Assembly: GCA_036785705.1 (NCBI GenBank)
Contig: JAWUZG010000056.1
Span: 8,433,001 to 8,497,000 of the forward strand
Direction of reading: 5' to 3'
From: Acanthornis magna
Taxonomy: Eukaryota > Chordata > Aves > Passeriformes > Acanthizidae
Length of the DNA stretch: 64,000 nucleotides
Made by a program: the position numbers and the translations under genes. The notes beneath the pieces are model-generated. The model saw only the letters and a list, made by a program, of their open reading frames with translations, was not told where the DNA came from and did not search any database. Positions 47,901 through 59,900 of this stretch are shown piece after piece. The number at the start of each line of letters is the position of its first letter. Position 1 is the stretch's first letter.

Positions 47901-50900
47901 ATTGTATGCCCTAGTGATGTGGCTTTGTATTGTTTTAATTATGGATATTCTAATTTATTGTGTTGTATCTTTTTTTGTTGGATAAACAACAAAAAAACTG
48001 ATGTTAATATGTCATGAAACTCATTGATTCTAAACATCTCCCATGGAAGCACAGCCAACCTGGCATGTGTACTTGCCAACAGCTATAAAAGTAGTATTTG
48101 TGTAGATGATACTTGGTCTGGCATTCAAAAGCTGCAATATTTAGTGTTTCTTGACAGATCACCAGGGAGACTTCAAGGTTTAACTCACCTACCAGCTACT
48201 GCTGCTGTCACGTTACACTCATCCCTCCCCCGTGTTCAGAGGCTGAATAGAGCAAGTGTGCAAAGCAGCTCAGGGTATTGCTAGAATAATTTCAGGTATT
48301 TTCAGTTACCATCCCAACTACACCACTTACTGACCTCATTACAGTCAGCAGCAAGGAACAGTTTGCTTCGGCTAGGTCACTGCTGAAGCAGGTTTAAACA
48401 AAGGGACTTTGCACAGGAGGGCAGACATGGTCTCAATAATCTATCCTAATGGCTCTGATGTCCAGACAGTAACCTCAGGGAAAGAGGTGGAATAGTAGTG
48501 CTGAACTGCTTGAGGTTGCATTACAATATGTTTGTATCAACACTAATTAACACACATTTTCCATGGCTCATTTGTCACATGAAAATTACAAATGATACAG
48601 TGACATTTTCTCTAAGGTGTCTAAGAAAAGCTGTAAGTCTGCCTTTCTCCTTTCTTACCAGCCAAGATAGTTAAACTGAAAAAGTTTCAGGAAAAAGCCA
48701 CACGGCCAATTAAAGGTACAGGATATCCACCATAAAAGTATGTTAGGACTCTTTGGAAAAAAATCACTTAAAGGAGGAAGTGATGGAGATCCATCAAATG
48801 ATGAATGTAATTGATGGAGTGGATAGGAATCAATTGTTTGTTGCCCTTCTAGTGTTTAGAGCCAGGAGGTATGAAATGAAGCTAGTCCGGTACACATCAA
48901 TAATCAACAAAAGGAGACGTTCTTCACCTGATAAGGTGTAGAAGTCCTTGTTCCTGGATGATCTACATGTTAAAATTATGCATGAATTAAAAGGGAGTCT
49001 GGACAAATTCTTATGTAAGAAATCCATTGTTGGTAACTAAGGGTGCAGAACTGCCATTCAGCCTAGGGAGCTCTCTATCAAAATATAAAGTCCTGGGGAA
49101 GTACAACCAATACTTGGCCTCTGGTCCATACTAAGAGCCCACTCTCAGTTACACGACACAGGACTAGAAGTGGCATTGGTTTGATCCACAGAGGCTGCTT
49201 TTATCTTCATATATTCTATTTTTTTATTCTGACTCAAGTCTTTTAATGAATTTTATCTAGCTGACAGTCCCTTACTTACTCATGGGCATGTGCTCAGGCA
49301 CCGGGTGGGATTCTGGGGCTTGTCCGGGGCAGGGCCAGGAGAGGGATTTGAAGATCCTTGGGGGTCTCTTCCACATCAGAATATCCTGTAATTCGGTGAT
49401 AATATGCACTTCCCTTCTTGGCTAGGCTGTTGGGTTCTTTGGGGTTTTTTTGAAGAAGAAGAAATCAAAGGAAACATCTGAGGTTTGAGCTTCTTGAATT
49501 ACCATGTTAAATGTATCACTTCGCTTGTTTAATAGTGAGATGACAGCTTAGGACTCACTGTCCACAGGATATTATTGTTCACCTGGGCTAGTTAGTCCTG
49601 TTGGAACTACCTGAAACAATAATGCAGAAATTCAGAGGGCAGTAACACACATGGACCTCAGAATAGGTGAGGTAAGAAAATTTTTAATTTGTCTCAGTAA
49701 CTTTTTTGTAATCATAATGCTGCTATTCAGACCCATTTTAACTATGATTTTAGTATCTTTCTGTTCCACTTTTCATTGCCATCATATGAATAAGATTTTA
49801 AATCCACCCCGCCACCATGTCCCTGAGACCATATTATTTAGAGAATAAGCCACAGTACTGGAAATAGGGAGGTTTTTGACTTCTCATTTCAGCTTTGTGA
49901 TTGATTCACATGACTTTGAACAAATCATGTAAGTATCTGTGCTGTCTCTAAATTGAAGATAACAGCAGCCTTATAGGAATGCTTTTAAAGTAAACTATGA
50001 AAAATTCGATGAAGATTTAAGTTGTGATTTACTAGTGTTTTTGAAATACTGCATTAGGGATGGAAAAGCATGCTACTGAGCCTTGGGTACATAGAACTAG
50101 CTGTGCTTTCTGGTTGGCTCAAAGTGATCTCTCATATGAATCAGAATATGTGGGATGCAAGTGGAGTCTATGTACAGATGAGGTTTATTCTTTCTCTGCA
50201 TTTCTCATGGTGCTTCATGAGGAACAAATATCTGCCTTCACCTAGTTCAGTGAGACAGCCTGTTCTAGGACTTCTGCAGAACTCAATAGAACTAAAATTG
50301 TTTATAAACATAACATCTTGAAGTCTACCAAGGAGTATTAGGCCCCCTCTGACCTACCAGCCTGACAGGTGATACTGTGGTGTAGCCTGGGGTGCAGTCC
50401 CCCTAAATGTAGCTGTGAGAATGCTCTGAATTACTTCTCTGCAGGAACTGCAGTGCATCCGTAAGGAAGGCTTTCCGTGCCTAGGTATTGTTCAAACAGA
50501 CATTTGAAATGTTGCCAAATCGTGCAGGGAAATCTGGGATCCAAGAAGCTCTGTATTTTTGTCAGGTCAGACATACCCTGAAAAGATATAAATAGCAGAT
50601 GATTCAAAGAGTCCCTGCCCTAAAGAGCTTCTGAGTGTTGCAAGTTGAATGGAAACAAGGCATTGCTCTGAGATAGGCAAAAAGTTATTTCCTTTTATTA
50701 CATGATTCTCACACACTTTTTTCCTTAGAGATATTTTCCGTGGAAGCCTAAACTCTAAGAACTTGTGTAGTAAAATGTGGGGGTTTTCACTTTCTAGTAA
50801 TGAAGTCACACATATTTATAGCATTATCATGTAAGAATCCCAAGTAGCAACTACTAATTAGAAAGAGGGGGAAGATACTCCTCATTTTACTGAGGAAATG

Positions 50901-53900
50901 GAGCCGTGATGAATTAAAGAGACTTTCCCTCACTCACAAGAAACTTAATGTGGAGCCAGAAATTGAGCCCAGACCTCCTGAAATTCAGTGCCCTGTTTCA
51001 GTCATATGACCATCCTTTTCCAAGTATCAAATATGTACACAAGGCTCTCCAATTTAGTCTTCACGTTAGTTTCCAATGAAACTTTGCCCTTTCATTTTAG
51101 CAAAAAGGCAAACATTTGCCCATTTGTCTCAATAGTAAGTAGAAACTGCTCTCTATACAGATGACAATTTCCTCTCCATTCACATGCTTCTCATCCTAGT
51201 ATTAGAAGGCCAGCCTGTGTCAGCAAGGGCCTGTTTAAATTAGAAACCAAATAATATTTCAGGGATGCCTTGGGCTGTCTTGTGGAGAGGGTTCTTTGCA
51301 ACTCTTGCCAGTTACTACTTGGTGGTCCTGCCAATCCTTGCTAAGTTTCAAAACAGAAGTTGCTCAAGCTGGAGCAGCACTGCTCGCCCAGCGTACGCAG
51401 CTGGAGAGCCGGGACCAAGCAAGGACCGGTGCTCAACCAGGCACAGTTCACCAGATCTTGTAAAGGGACAGGGGAGTGCCACTCTCCTAATTGTTAACAT
51501 TCCTCCTCTGCAAGACTTCTCCTGATATTTATTTAATAAGCCCAGGCTCATAAAGTCTAAACAATTTAAGCAATCAAGTGGTAGCTGATGTGTATGTGAA
51601 GATAGAGATGCAGCCAGCCTAAGTGAAGAGTGAAATGCTTAATTTCTGGCTTTGCCAAGCTTTATCTGGCAGTTGCAAATGAAGTAATACCTCAGGCAGC
51701 TGTGCCCAGGAATGGAATATACGTTGTGAGTACCTCAGGAGCTGTACTTCAGGCCAGGTTTGCACAGCCGCCGCTCCTACTTGAGTGTGCATGACCTTTC
51801 TGCTGGCATGGTCTTCTCATCCAGTGAGTAATACTCATGAGCTCCAGCGTGAAAGCTCCTGCCGGTGGCAAGAAAAATTAGGGATGTGGTATTGCTGTGT
51901 TCTCAGAGGGATGAAAGGCAGGTTCAGCAGAATTGGACGAAACATGCAGGCATTCCCACATCCCAGCAACAGTTGTTTGTAAATAGGCACACCTTCATAT
52001 ATAGAAAGGAGTGAGCATCTAGAGTCTGCTGTGTGTGGAGGTTTGTTATTTTCTGTGGAGCTGTTGCTGAGCAGTTTAGCATTAAATGGGAAAAAAAAAG
52101 CATAATTACATTCATTAGCATTTCATTCAGAATTATTTTCAGCTTATAGTGGAGCAGGGAGATATGGTAACTAGATGTCAAACTTTCATTGACAGGATTG
52201 AAGAGGTCTGAGGTTTAAACTGAAAATAGGACTTGAGTGGAAATGGGACAGGGAGGAAAAATGAATTTTGATTAACCTGGGAGATGGTTTTTGTTAAAAA
52301 GAGCACGAAAATGCATGAAGTTTCTATACTTTCTCAAGAAAAATAAAAGTAACATTATTTCAGCTCATCTTTAAAATACACAAAGGAAAAGCAGTGCCAA
52401 AAAGGAGAGTATTTTTGCTGATTGTACTTTTGCTATTCTCTTATTAATGGTCTTTTTCTAGTAAGAGGCTATTTACCATGTTTGATTCAAAGAGATCCAT
52501 TCTGCATAGTTTTCGAGTTACTTTGTTAATGTTCTTTTGATAACTTCTGCTTATCAGCCTAAGGCTTATTGGCCATAACTGCATTGTGAGCTGAGTGAAT
52601 TGGTTGTTAGTGCATTTGCAAAGAGTTCAGCCTGATTACATTCATCTAAGCACCAATTTTACAGCTTTGCCAGTGGGGCCATTACAGAACTTGAGGGAGC
52701 AAGCAGGCAGGCACCCTGCACATACCTCTCTCAGCATTGTGATTTACTGCCTCTATCTGCTGCCTTTTACAGCTGTGTGCTGGCTAATGTCCCTGTCTTG
52801 CTGGTTAGCTTGTTTCAGTCCTGTAATGCTACATCCTTAGTGTGGAATCTGAAGCTGACTTTGCCACCAGAATGGAAAACGGCCTGTGGCTTTTCTAAAG
52901 TTCTTTTCCCATCTTCTGTGGTTACCTTGTGCTTAGAAAAACAAACTGGTAGGGGTCATAATAGGTGGACACAAATACTTTCCTTTTGACCCATTTCTGT
53001 TTGACTAGTCTGTGTTCTTTGACCATTCTCCAAGGCTTCTCTTGTGTTTTATTTTGACTTGGCCTGATAGCTGAAAACTTTACTGTTAATTATTATTTTT
53101 GACAGTTACAATAGTGATATTCCACCCTCCCATAGTATCCTCTGACCTGCAGGTATTAGAATGCACAAAGATATGCCTAAAATGTCACAAAGGAATGAAT
53201 ATCGCATATAATTACAAATTCGTTCAGATAAACAGAGTGCAGTATCTCAAGGAGAAATGACAAGCATCACTGCCTTGACTATCTAGAGTGAGAAACAATT
53301 TTGGAGTAATTTCTGATTATGGAGTCTGTACATTAAAACAATATGGAGTAATAACTTGCCATTTTTCTGTAAGCTACTGGGATTCATATGTAGATGGATT
53401 CAAGTGATTAAATCAACAAAATATTGGCTATTGTGATGGAAGGGTTTGAAGTGAAAAAGGAAGGTGGGAGGAGGACAGCTACAGGAGTTAAGGAATCTGA
53501 AAATCATTTGGCTATGGTGAGTCCTCTGGAGGCTGAGTAGTTGGTTCTTCTTTTCTTCAGAACAAAAGGGAAAAGGGGCCATGTGGCATCCTAGTTGATA
53601 CCAGCTTACACTGTTTGATGTGTGAGAGATAATGGTTTCAGAACTCTGTCATTATTGCCTTTGTTTTCTCACTGATTAAGATGTAAGCAGAAATAAAAGT
53701 ATCATCCTTAACCCTGGCTGAAGGTTCACATGTTAATATTTTTTCAGGTGGAACTTGCAGAAATTTGCACAAAGAGCGAACGTTATATTGGCACAGAAGG
53801 TGGAGGAATGGACCAGTCGATCTCTTTTCTGGCAGAAGAAGGAACTGTATGTGGATCTTTGTAATCTAAACTAAAAATGTAATATAAATTTTTGCAAGCA

Positions 53901-56900
53901 AAAAATACCTTCACTGGTATCTAGCAGATAGACAAGACAAGAAACTGGAATACCTTAGTAAGCGGTATAAGCACCATTGGTATAGAAATGAATCAGGAAT
54001 TAGATTTATAAACTTGGGTACAATCAAGAATGACAAGTTTGAATGAATAAGATGAGGAAAATCAGAAATAGGATGGAGGAAGGAAAAGATGTACTCTAGA
54101 AGAGCACCAGGTTCCACACTATTTGGCTAATTCATGCTGAACTTAGAATGTTTCCCATATAATGAAATCTGAATGGTCGGCATGCCTTGTATTCAGTGCA
54201 AATGGGATAATTATTACAAAAATGCTTTCTTGAAACTTCTTATAACCAAACAGTTCTAGGAAGTTTTGCCAGGTTCAGTTGCAAAGACAATGGAGACTCT
54301 TTTTTTCACCAGTTTTGCTAATTCCAGACAATTCTGTGGCTGGGTTTCAATGTAGAAGGCATTTAGCAGTCTTAAACGTGGTGACAGAAGGTGAACTAGC
54401 TGTGATAAACCGGACCTGCCAAGTTATGCACAAGTGCTTGCAGTGGAATTTACAGTGAGGTTCATCCACTGTCCCAGAAGGTGCACAGGACTGCAGCTGT
54501 TCCAACCTCAGACCTGTCAAAATACTTTTGTTGGAATTGACATAGTGTTTCATTACAACCTTTACTTTCCTTATTATTGTGGCATTATATCTCTACAGTT
54601 TTTGTTCCTTAATGACAGATCTTGGATGAGCTTACACAGAAAAAAACTATTTCCTAGAATTACATCAAGTATTTAATGGCATCATGAGACACATGTATTT
54701 TCAATTTCACATTACCTGTACCTACTCTACACCTTTCCTTCATGGTTATGCTGTTAGTAGTAAAAACAGCTACATGAATAATGAAAGAACGAGGCAGCAT
54801 ATTTTCCTGCCGTACACAGAGATGCTTATGTAAATGGAAGCTTTTCTGATAAATAGCAGTGGCAGCAAAAGAGAAAGAAAATGTTACAAAATATGAGAAA
54901 AGAAATTGTGAACAAACCAGAAAATATCCTTGCTTCAGTGTACTTGCAGCTCTAGCCTCCCGTCTTAAAAAAACAAGAAAAGTACAGTAAAGGACACTGA
55001 GGTTTATCAAAGCTTCTTTTTTTCTTTTTTTTTTTTTTTTTTTAATGAGCATTGACTGGATAATTTAAAACTTTTCATCTTGGAAAACAAGAACCTTTGA
55101 GGGTGATACTTTGAAGCTTTGTAAATCCCCATACCAAGTAAAGAGAAGGTAAATGGAGAGCTGAATGTTTTTCATAACTGAAGAACTAATAGAAACACAA
55201 TGACATTAGCAAGCAGCTTGTAAAAAACAAACAAGGAAGTTTGGGTTTTTTTTCCAAAACATTCATTGTTAAATTGAGAAATACCGTACATTGTGGAAGG
55301 CAGAAGTTTTACAAGGATTCAGAAAAGACCTTTGCGGATACTCTAATAGAGTATTAACCTATTTGTAGCTATTCAACATAATAGTCGGATATTTCTTCTG
55401 GTGTATAACCATTGTAATCTTTGCTTATGAGAATCTGGAAAAATATACCCCAAGAAAAGATTGGTTTGTATATGTTCTATTTTTATATTCCCCCTAAATA
55501 GCCATTTATGGCTACTGTCAGAATCAGGACACTAGACCAGCTTAGTGGTACATTCTGGTCTAATGCAGCACATCTTAAAGGGTATATTTAAATGTAAGCA
55601 AGTCTGTCTTGATAGTAATTCTGTGATGGGGTCCAGAATCTCAATGGCAGGGAGTAACACACATGCTGTACATAATGTACAAGCAGATTTGTCATTGTTT
55701 ATTTAGCACTCTAGCTTCTCAAGGAACTCTCTGGGGGTGAACAATGCCAAAACCAGTAAGACGTCCCTGCTTGCAGAGTTACAGTCTATTCTAAGAAGCC
55801 AAAGCAGGGCACATGATTTACAACTTATCCCAGTGAAAAACCAGATGTGAATTTAATCTCTTGATTACATTACATCCTGAATTATTTAATTAATGGATGC
55901 CTAACTTATTCCATGAAAAGGTCACAAATGTTGGGAACATCTTACGCAGCTTGTGTAAGCATGTGTGAGGCAAGGCAGTCTCTTATGTCAGAAAGGAGGA
56001 AACAGTAACTACATCCTTTTATATAGTTTTATTTAATTTCTTTGTTTGATTTTCTATATGTACCATGATCACTGTCTCAAATCAGTCCTAAAATGTTGGT
56101 ACTATACTGTACCTCAGTGAACTAATCTTGATGTAGTGCAAAATCAGAAGACTGAGGGGGAGATGGACATTGATGAAGGGGCAGAGAATATGAAGCCCCT
56201 TGTTTCTAGTGGCACGCACATTAGCTTCAGCCAGGCCTGGTACTCCTCTGGAGATCAAAGTAAAACTGTTGTCTTAAACAGGCAAGAAAAATAGGTTGGG
56301 TGGGGTTCTGTGAAATGCTGAAAAAACACAAAGACTTAATGGAAACATTTTAAAATCCAGCTACGGGGAAAGGTTTGAAATGTATGTGTAACTTGACCAA
56401 TGAGGTTAAACCTCTTTTCTTGCTGTTTCATGTCAATTTTCTTTCCTTAACTGTTCCTGGATTTTCAAGAGAAAAAACATGCAAATTTGCATTTGATTTA
56501 TAGAACTAAGTGCACTGTTAGCTAGTAGTAAATTAAAACTAACCATTCATTTTTCTTTCAATAGGCCAAGTTGATAGAGTTCAGTCCACTGAGGGCAACT
56601 GATGTTAGACTTCCAAGTGGAGCAACGTTTGTTATTGCTAACAGTTGTGTTGAAATGAATAAGGCAGCAACTTCTCATTACAATATTAGGGTAATGGAGT
56701 GTCGGCTGGCTACAAAGGTAACGCATGGCTTATGTCAAACTCTAATGAAACCTTCATCTAAATATGTGCTTTTTTCCACTTCTGACCAATTGTGTCTTTA
56801 ACACCTGGCTAGGTGCTACTCTAAGTATAATTTTTCTTTCCAGAACCAGACACTTCCATCTGCAGGAGCAGAACTCCTGCTGAGCTTAATGGAAGTGCGA

Positions 56901-59900
56901 GGACTGTGTCCTTATATAGAAGCTTATGTGATTTAGATCTATTAAATTTATTTTGTATTATATTTTGGTGGAGGAAATAAGTCTATTTTTCAGAAAAAAA
57001 TATTCCCAGTTAATAAGATAGACTGTTTCAAATTAAAGCTGAATAATGACAAATAATGGAAAGCAACCAGTATGGTCACATGTTTATATGTATATATGGC
57101 AATAGATGTGTGTTTTCTAGGATTTAGAGAATATCCAAGCTAGTAGTTGGAGAGCTGGAAGTAATATTAGAAATGCTGAATAGCAACATGCATGTCAGTG
57201 TAATGTTTAAAAACAGGCGTGAATCAAGCCCCAACATTTAGGTCGTCCTGCCAGTTTACAGGTTGAAATTATCTCTAAAATGTATGGAAGTTGAACAGGG
57301 GAAATCTAAGTTCTTCTTTAATTCTGGATTTTGTACATTCAGGAATATGTAGATGTAGGGTTTGATTTGAGTTTTTTTTTGGGAAGACAGTACATTTTTC
57401 TTTGATAAGAGTAAATGAGGAGTAAGCATAAAGATTCACTGCAGTTTTACCCAACATAGGGTGCTGTGTGGAAGAACAGAATATGAGTCACAAAGTCTAG
57501 AAGAAAGCTTTGAAAAATGCAGTGTGGAACCCTTACCATGGAACATTTGACCAATATATGATCAATATTAAAAAGTACTTTGAACATCTGTTGGCACCAT
57601 GATTCTATAAAAATAATTTTTTTATAAGTTTTTGTGCTAAAAAAATAGTTGAACAGATGACCAGACACTGACAAAATGTATTATAAAATAGTGTGCTGAG
57701 ATATTTTTTGAGAGGGAAGCTAAATGTCAGATGACTTTTTAAATGAGCTTTAAACTCAAGCATAAAAGAAACAGTTGCATTTCAGTTGTATATAAGAGAT
57801 GGTAAAACAAATAGCACCAATGACCACAGTTAAAGCTGTTGTCACTGAAGTTAATAAGAACTATGCCATTGAAAATGAAGATAAGGACCTCTCTATTTGT
57901 TAGTTCTGTTATAACTGATAAATCTCTAATTTAGGATTGCTAATTGACAAAACACATATTTTTCAGGAAGAGCTTCTTTTGGAAATTTGGTTTTTTTGCA
58001 TAAGGAATAGAGAGCCTTCACAGATTATCTATTGTGAAAAGCACTGTACAATGAGTGCATTAAGCTGTGAGAGCTTTTGAAGTTACTGTTCCATATACCA
58101 GACTTTGTGAATTGAATCACAGTTTTCTAAATTGCTTTAAATTACTAGTCCTGAAGAGGTAGTAAGGAAACATCTTTTTTTTTTTTTTTTTTTTTTTTTT
58201 TACATTCTTGTTAGCTATGATGCAATCTCTAAAAATGTACTTTTAGCAGATGCTTGATTGTAAGGAGACTAACAACATACACCTGTCTGTTTTTAAACAT
58301 ATGCTACCCAGATGGAAAGCTGCACACACTATAAAAATACATTGAGCCAGGAAAAGACTGTCTTTAGCAAGAGGTCATGGTGGGGTGAAGGAGGGCAGGT
58401 ATGTAAGTGGAAACAGGGAAGTCTTTTAAGCACCATTAAGCTAATGGAACTATGAACTAACATGCTGGGCCTTGCAATAATGCTTTAAAAGAAATTCTCA
58501 TTGTAAGTGCCTTAGGATGGGCTTTTTTTCCCTTTTCTGCTTTAGGTAATTCTAGAATTTCATACTGCTTGCAGAAAGCTCTGTGTAGGTAAAGATGCCA
58601 ACAAAACATATCCCTGCTGGCATTAGTGTAGAATATTCTGATATCAGTCTGTACTACAGCAAGTGAGCTCTTGATCATCCTGACAAAATTATCTTTCTTG
58701 GATTCTGTTCCTTTCCCTTCCCTCTGGAAAGTCATTCTTTTGCTTTTTTCCTTTCCCTTTCTCTATTCTTGTAGCAGCCTCAGAGTGCTCTCCTGCACTC
58801 TAATACAGTGTGTTTAAAGGCACTTACGTTCCGCAGAGCACTCACAATTCCAGAGGAAATTGATTTGTCCCCCATGGTTCTGAGCTCCCAGCCGGTGGGA
58901 AGGACGTGGGCGCTGGGGACACTGCGCTCTCCCTGTTTGCCGTCGGTGTGGTGTGGGGCCAGCAGTGTCTGCAGCTGCAGAGCCATGAGCAGCTCATGTT
59001 TGTAACACGAGCAAAGATGCTCAGATGCCATTATAGAAATGTACTGTGTAAGAAAGTGATGTTGCTATAGAAGTATTCCTGGACACACTCCTAGTTAGAC
59101 TTTCTTTTATTTATATTTGTCCCATCATTTACCAAGTGTGTTTTCCTCTCAGTTACTTACAGTTCTCCAGTGTGCCTATGTTGAACAATAAAGAGCAATA
59201 AAGCCCACAGATGCTATATTCTGGCAGTTAAGGGCCAGCTGCATGATGTCCACATCTTTAATCCATCTAGTCAGAGATGATCAAGAAAATATCCAACTGT
59301 GGGAGCAGTATTGGGATTACTTTTTGTACATTAAAGCGATGGGATTTTTTTACCATTTCTGTTCCATGTCCATTACAATTTAAGCTGCTGCAGCTAGACT
59401 GTTTTCAAAACCATTTCTGTTTGCCCATAATATTTTTCCCAGTGCTGTCAGAATCAAAACTTTGCTATAAGCAGGATAGACCTTTCCAGCAAAACCATGC
59501 CCGCTGGCCCAACGGGGTCAGTTTCCATTTGGAACATTTGACCTGTAAAACCCTGGTGTAGTTGGCTCGCCTGAAATACAGCATCTCCCTTGAAGTACAG
59601 AAATGGGAACAGATGTGACAATGCATGTGGCATATTTCTGCAGGGGATTATTTATTTAAAAAGTATAAAATTTTTCGTTGCCTTATAGAATATTATTGTT
59701 TGTAAATTCTAAATTCTGTTTAACTTCCGGTAGTAAATTCCAGGGGATGCTGAATATTGGGATTTAAAGCATGAGGAAAATAATTTCTGTTCATTTAGAA
59801 CCTTGAAGCAGATCTAAAAACATGTAATAAACATGCACCAACATACAACATGTTTAAGTAAAATGTAGCAGTAATTTTTATTCTAACTTATCAGTAAGTA

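Larger units (their letters stand above)
41201..53747 (+). other. GALK2: GALK2 intron 5 (12.5 kb)
   Basis: The longest intron here. It holds short tandem repeats (42121-42151 and 42241-42269), a 10-bp-arm inverted repeat (45372-45395) and a cluster of old repeat relics between 48.7 and 51.0 kb. AT-rich segments with homeodomain- and POU-like words lie near 47.8 and 52.5 kb. Open frames up to about 124 codons (45487-45861) show no recognisable domain. No nested gene recognised. Confidence 0.85.
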
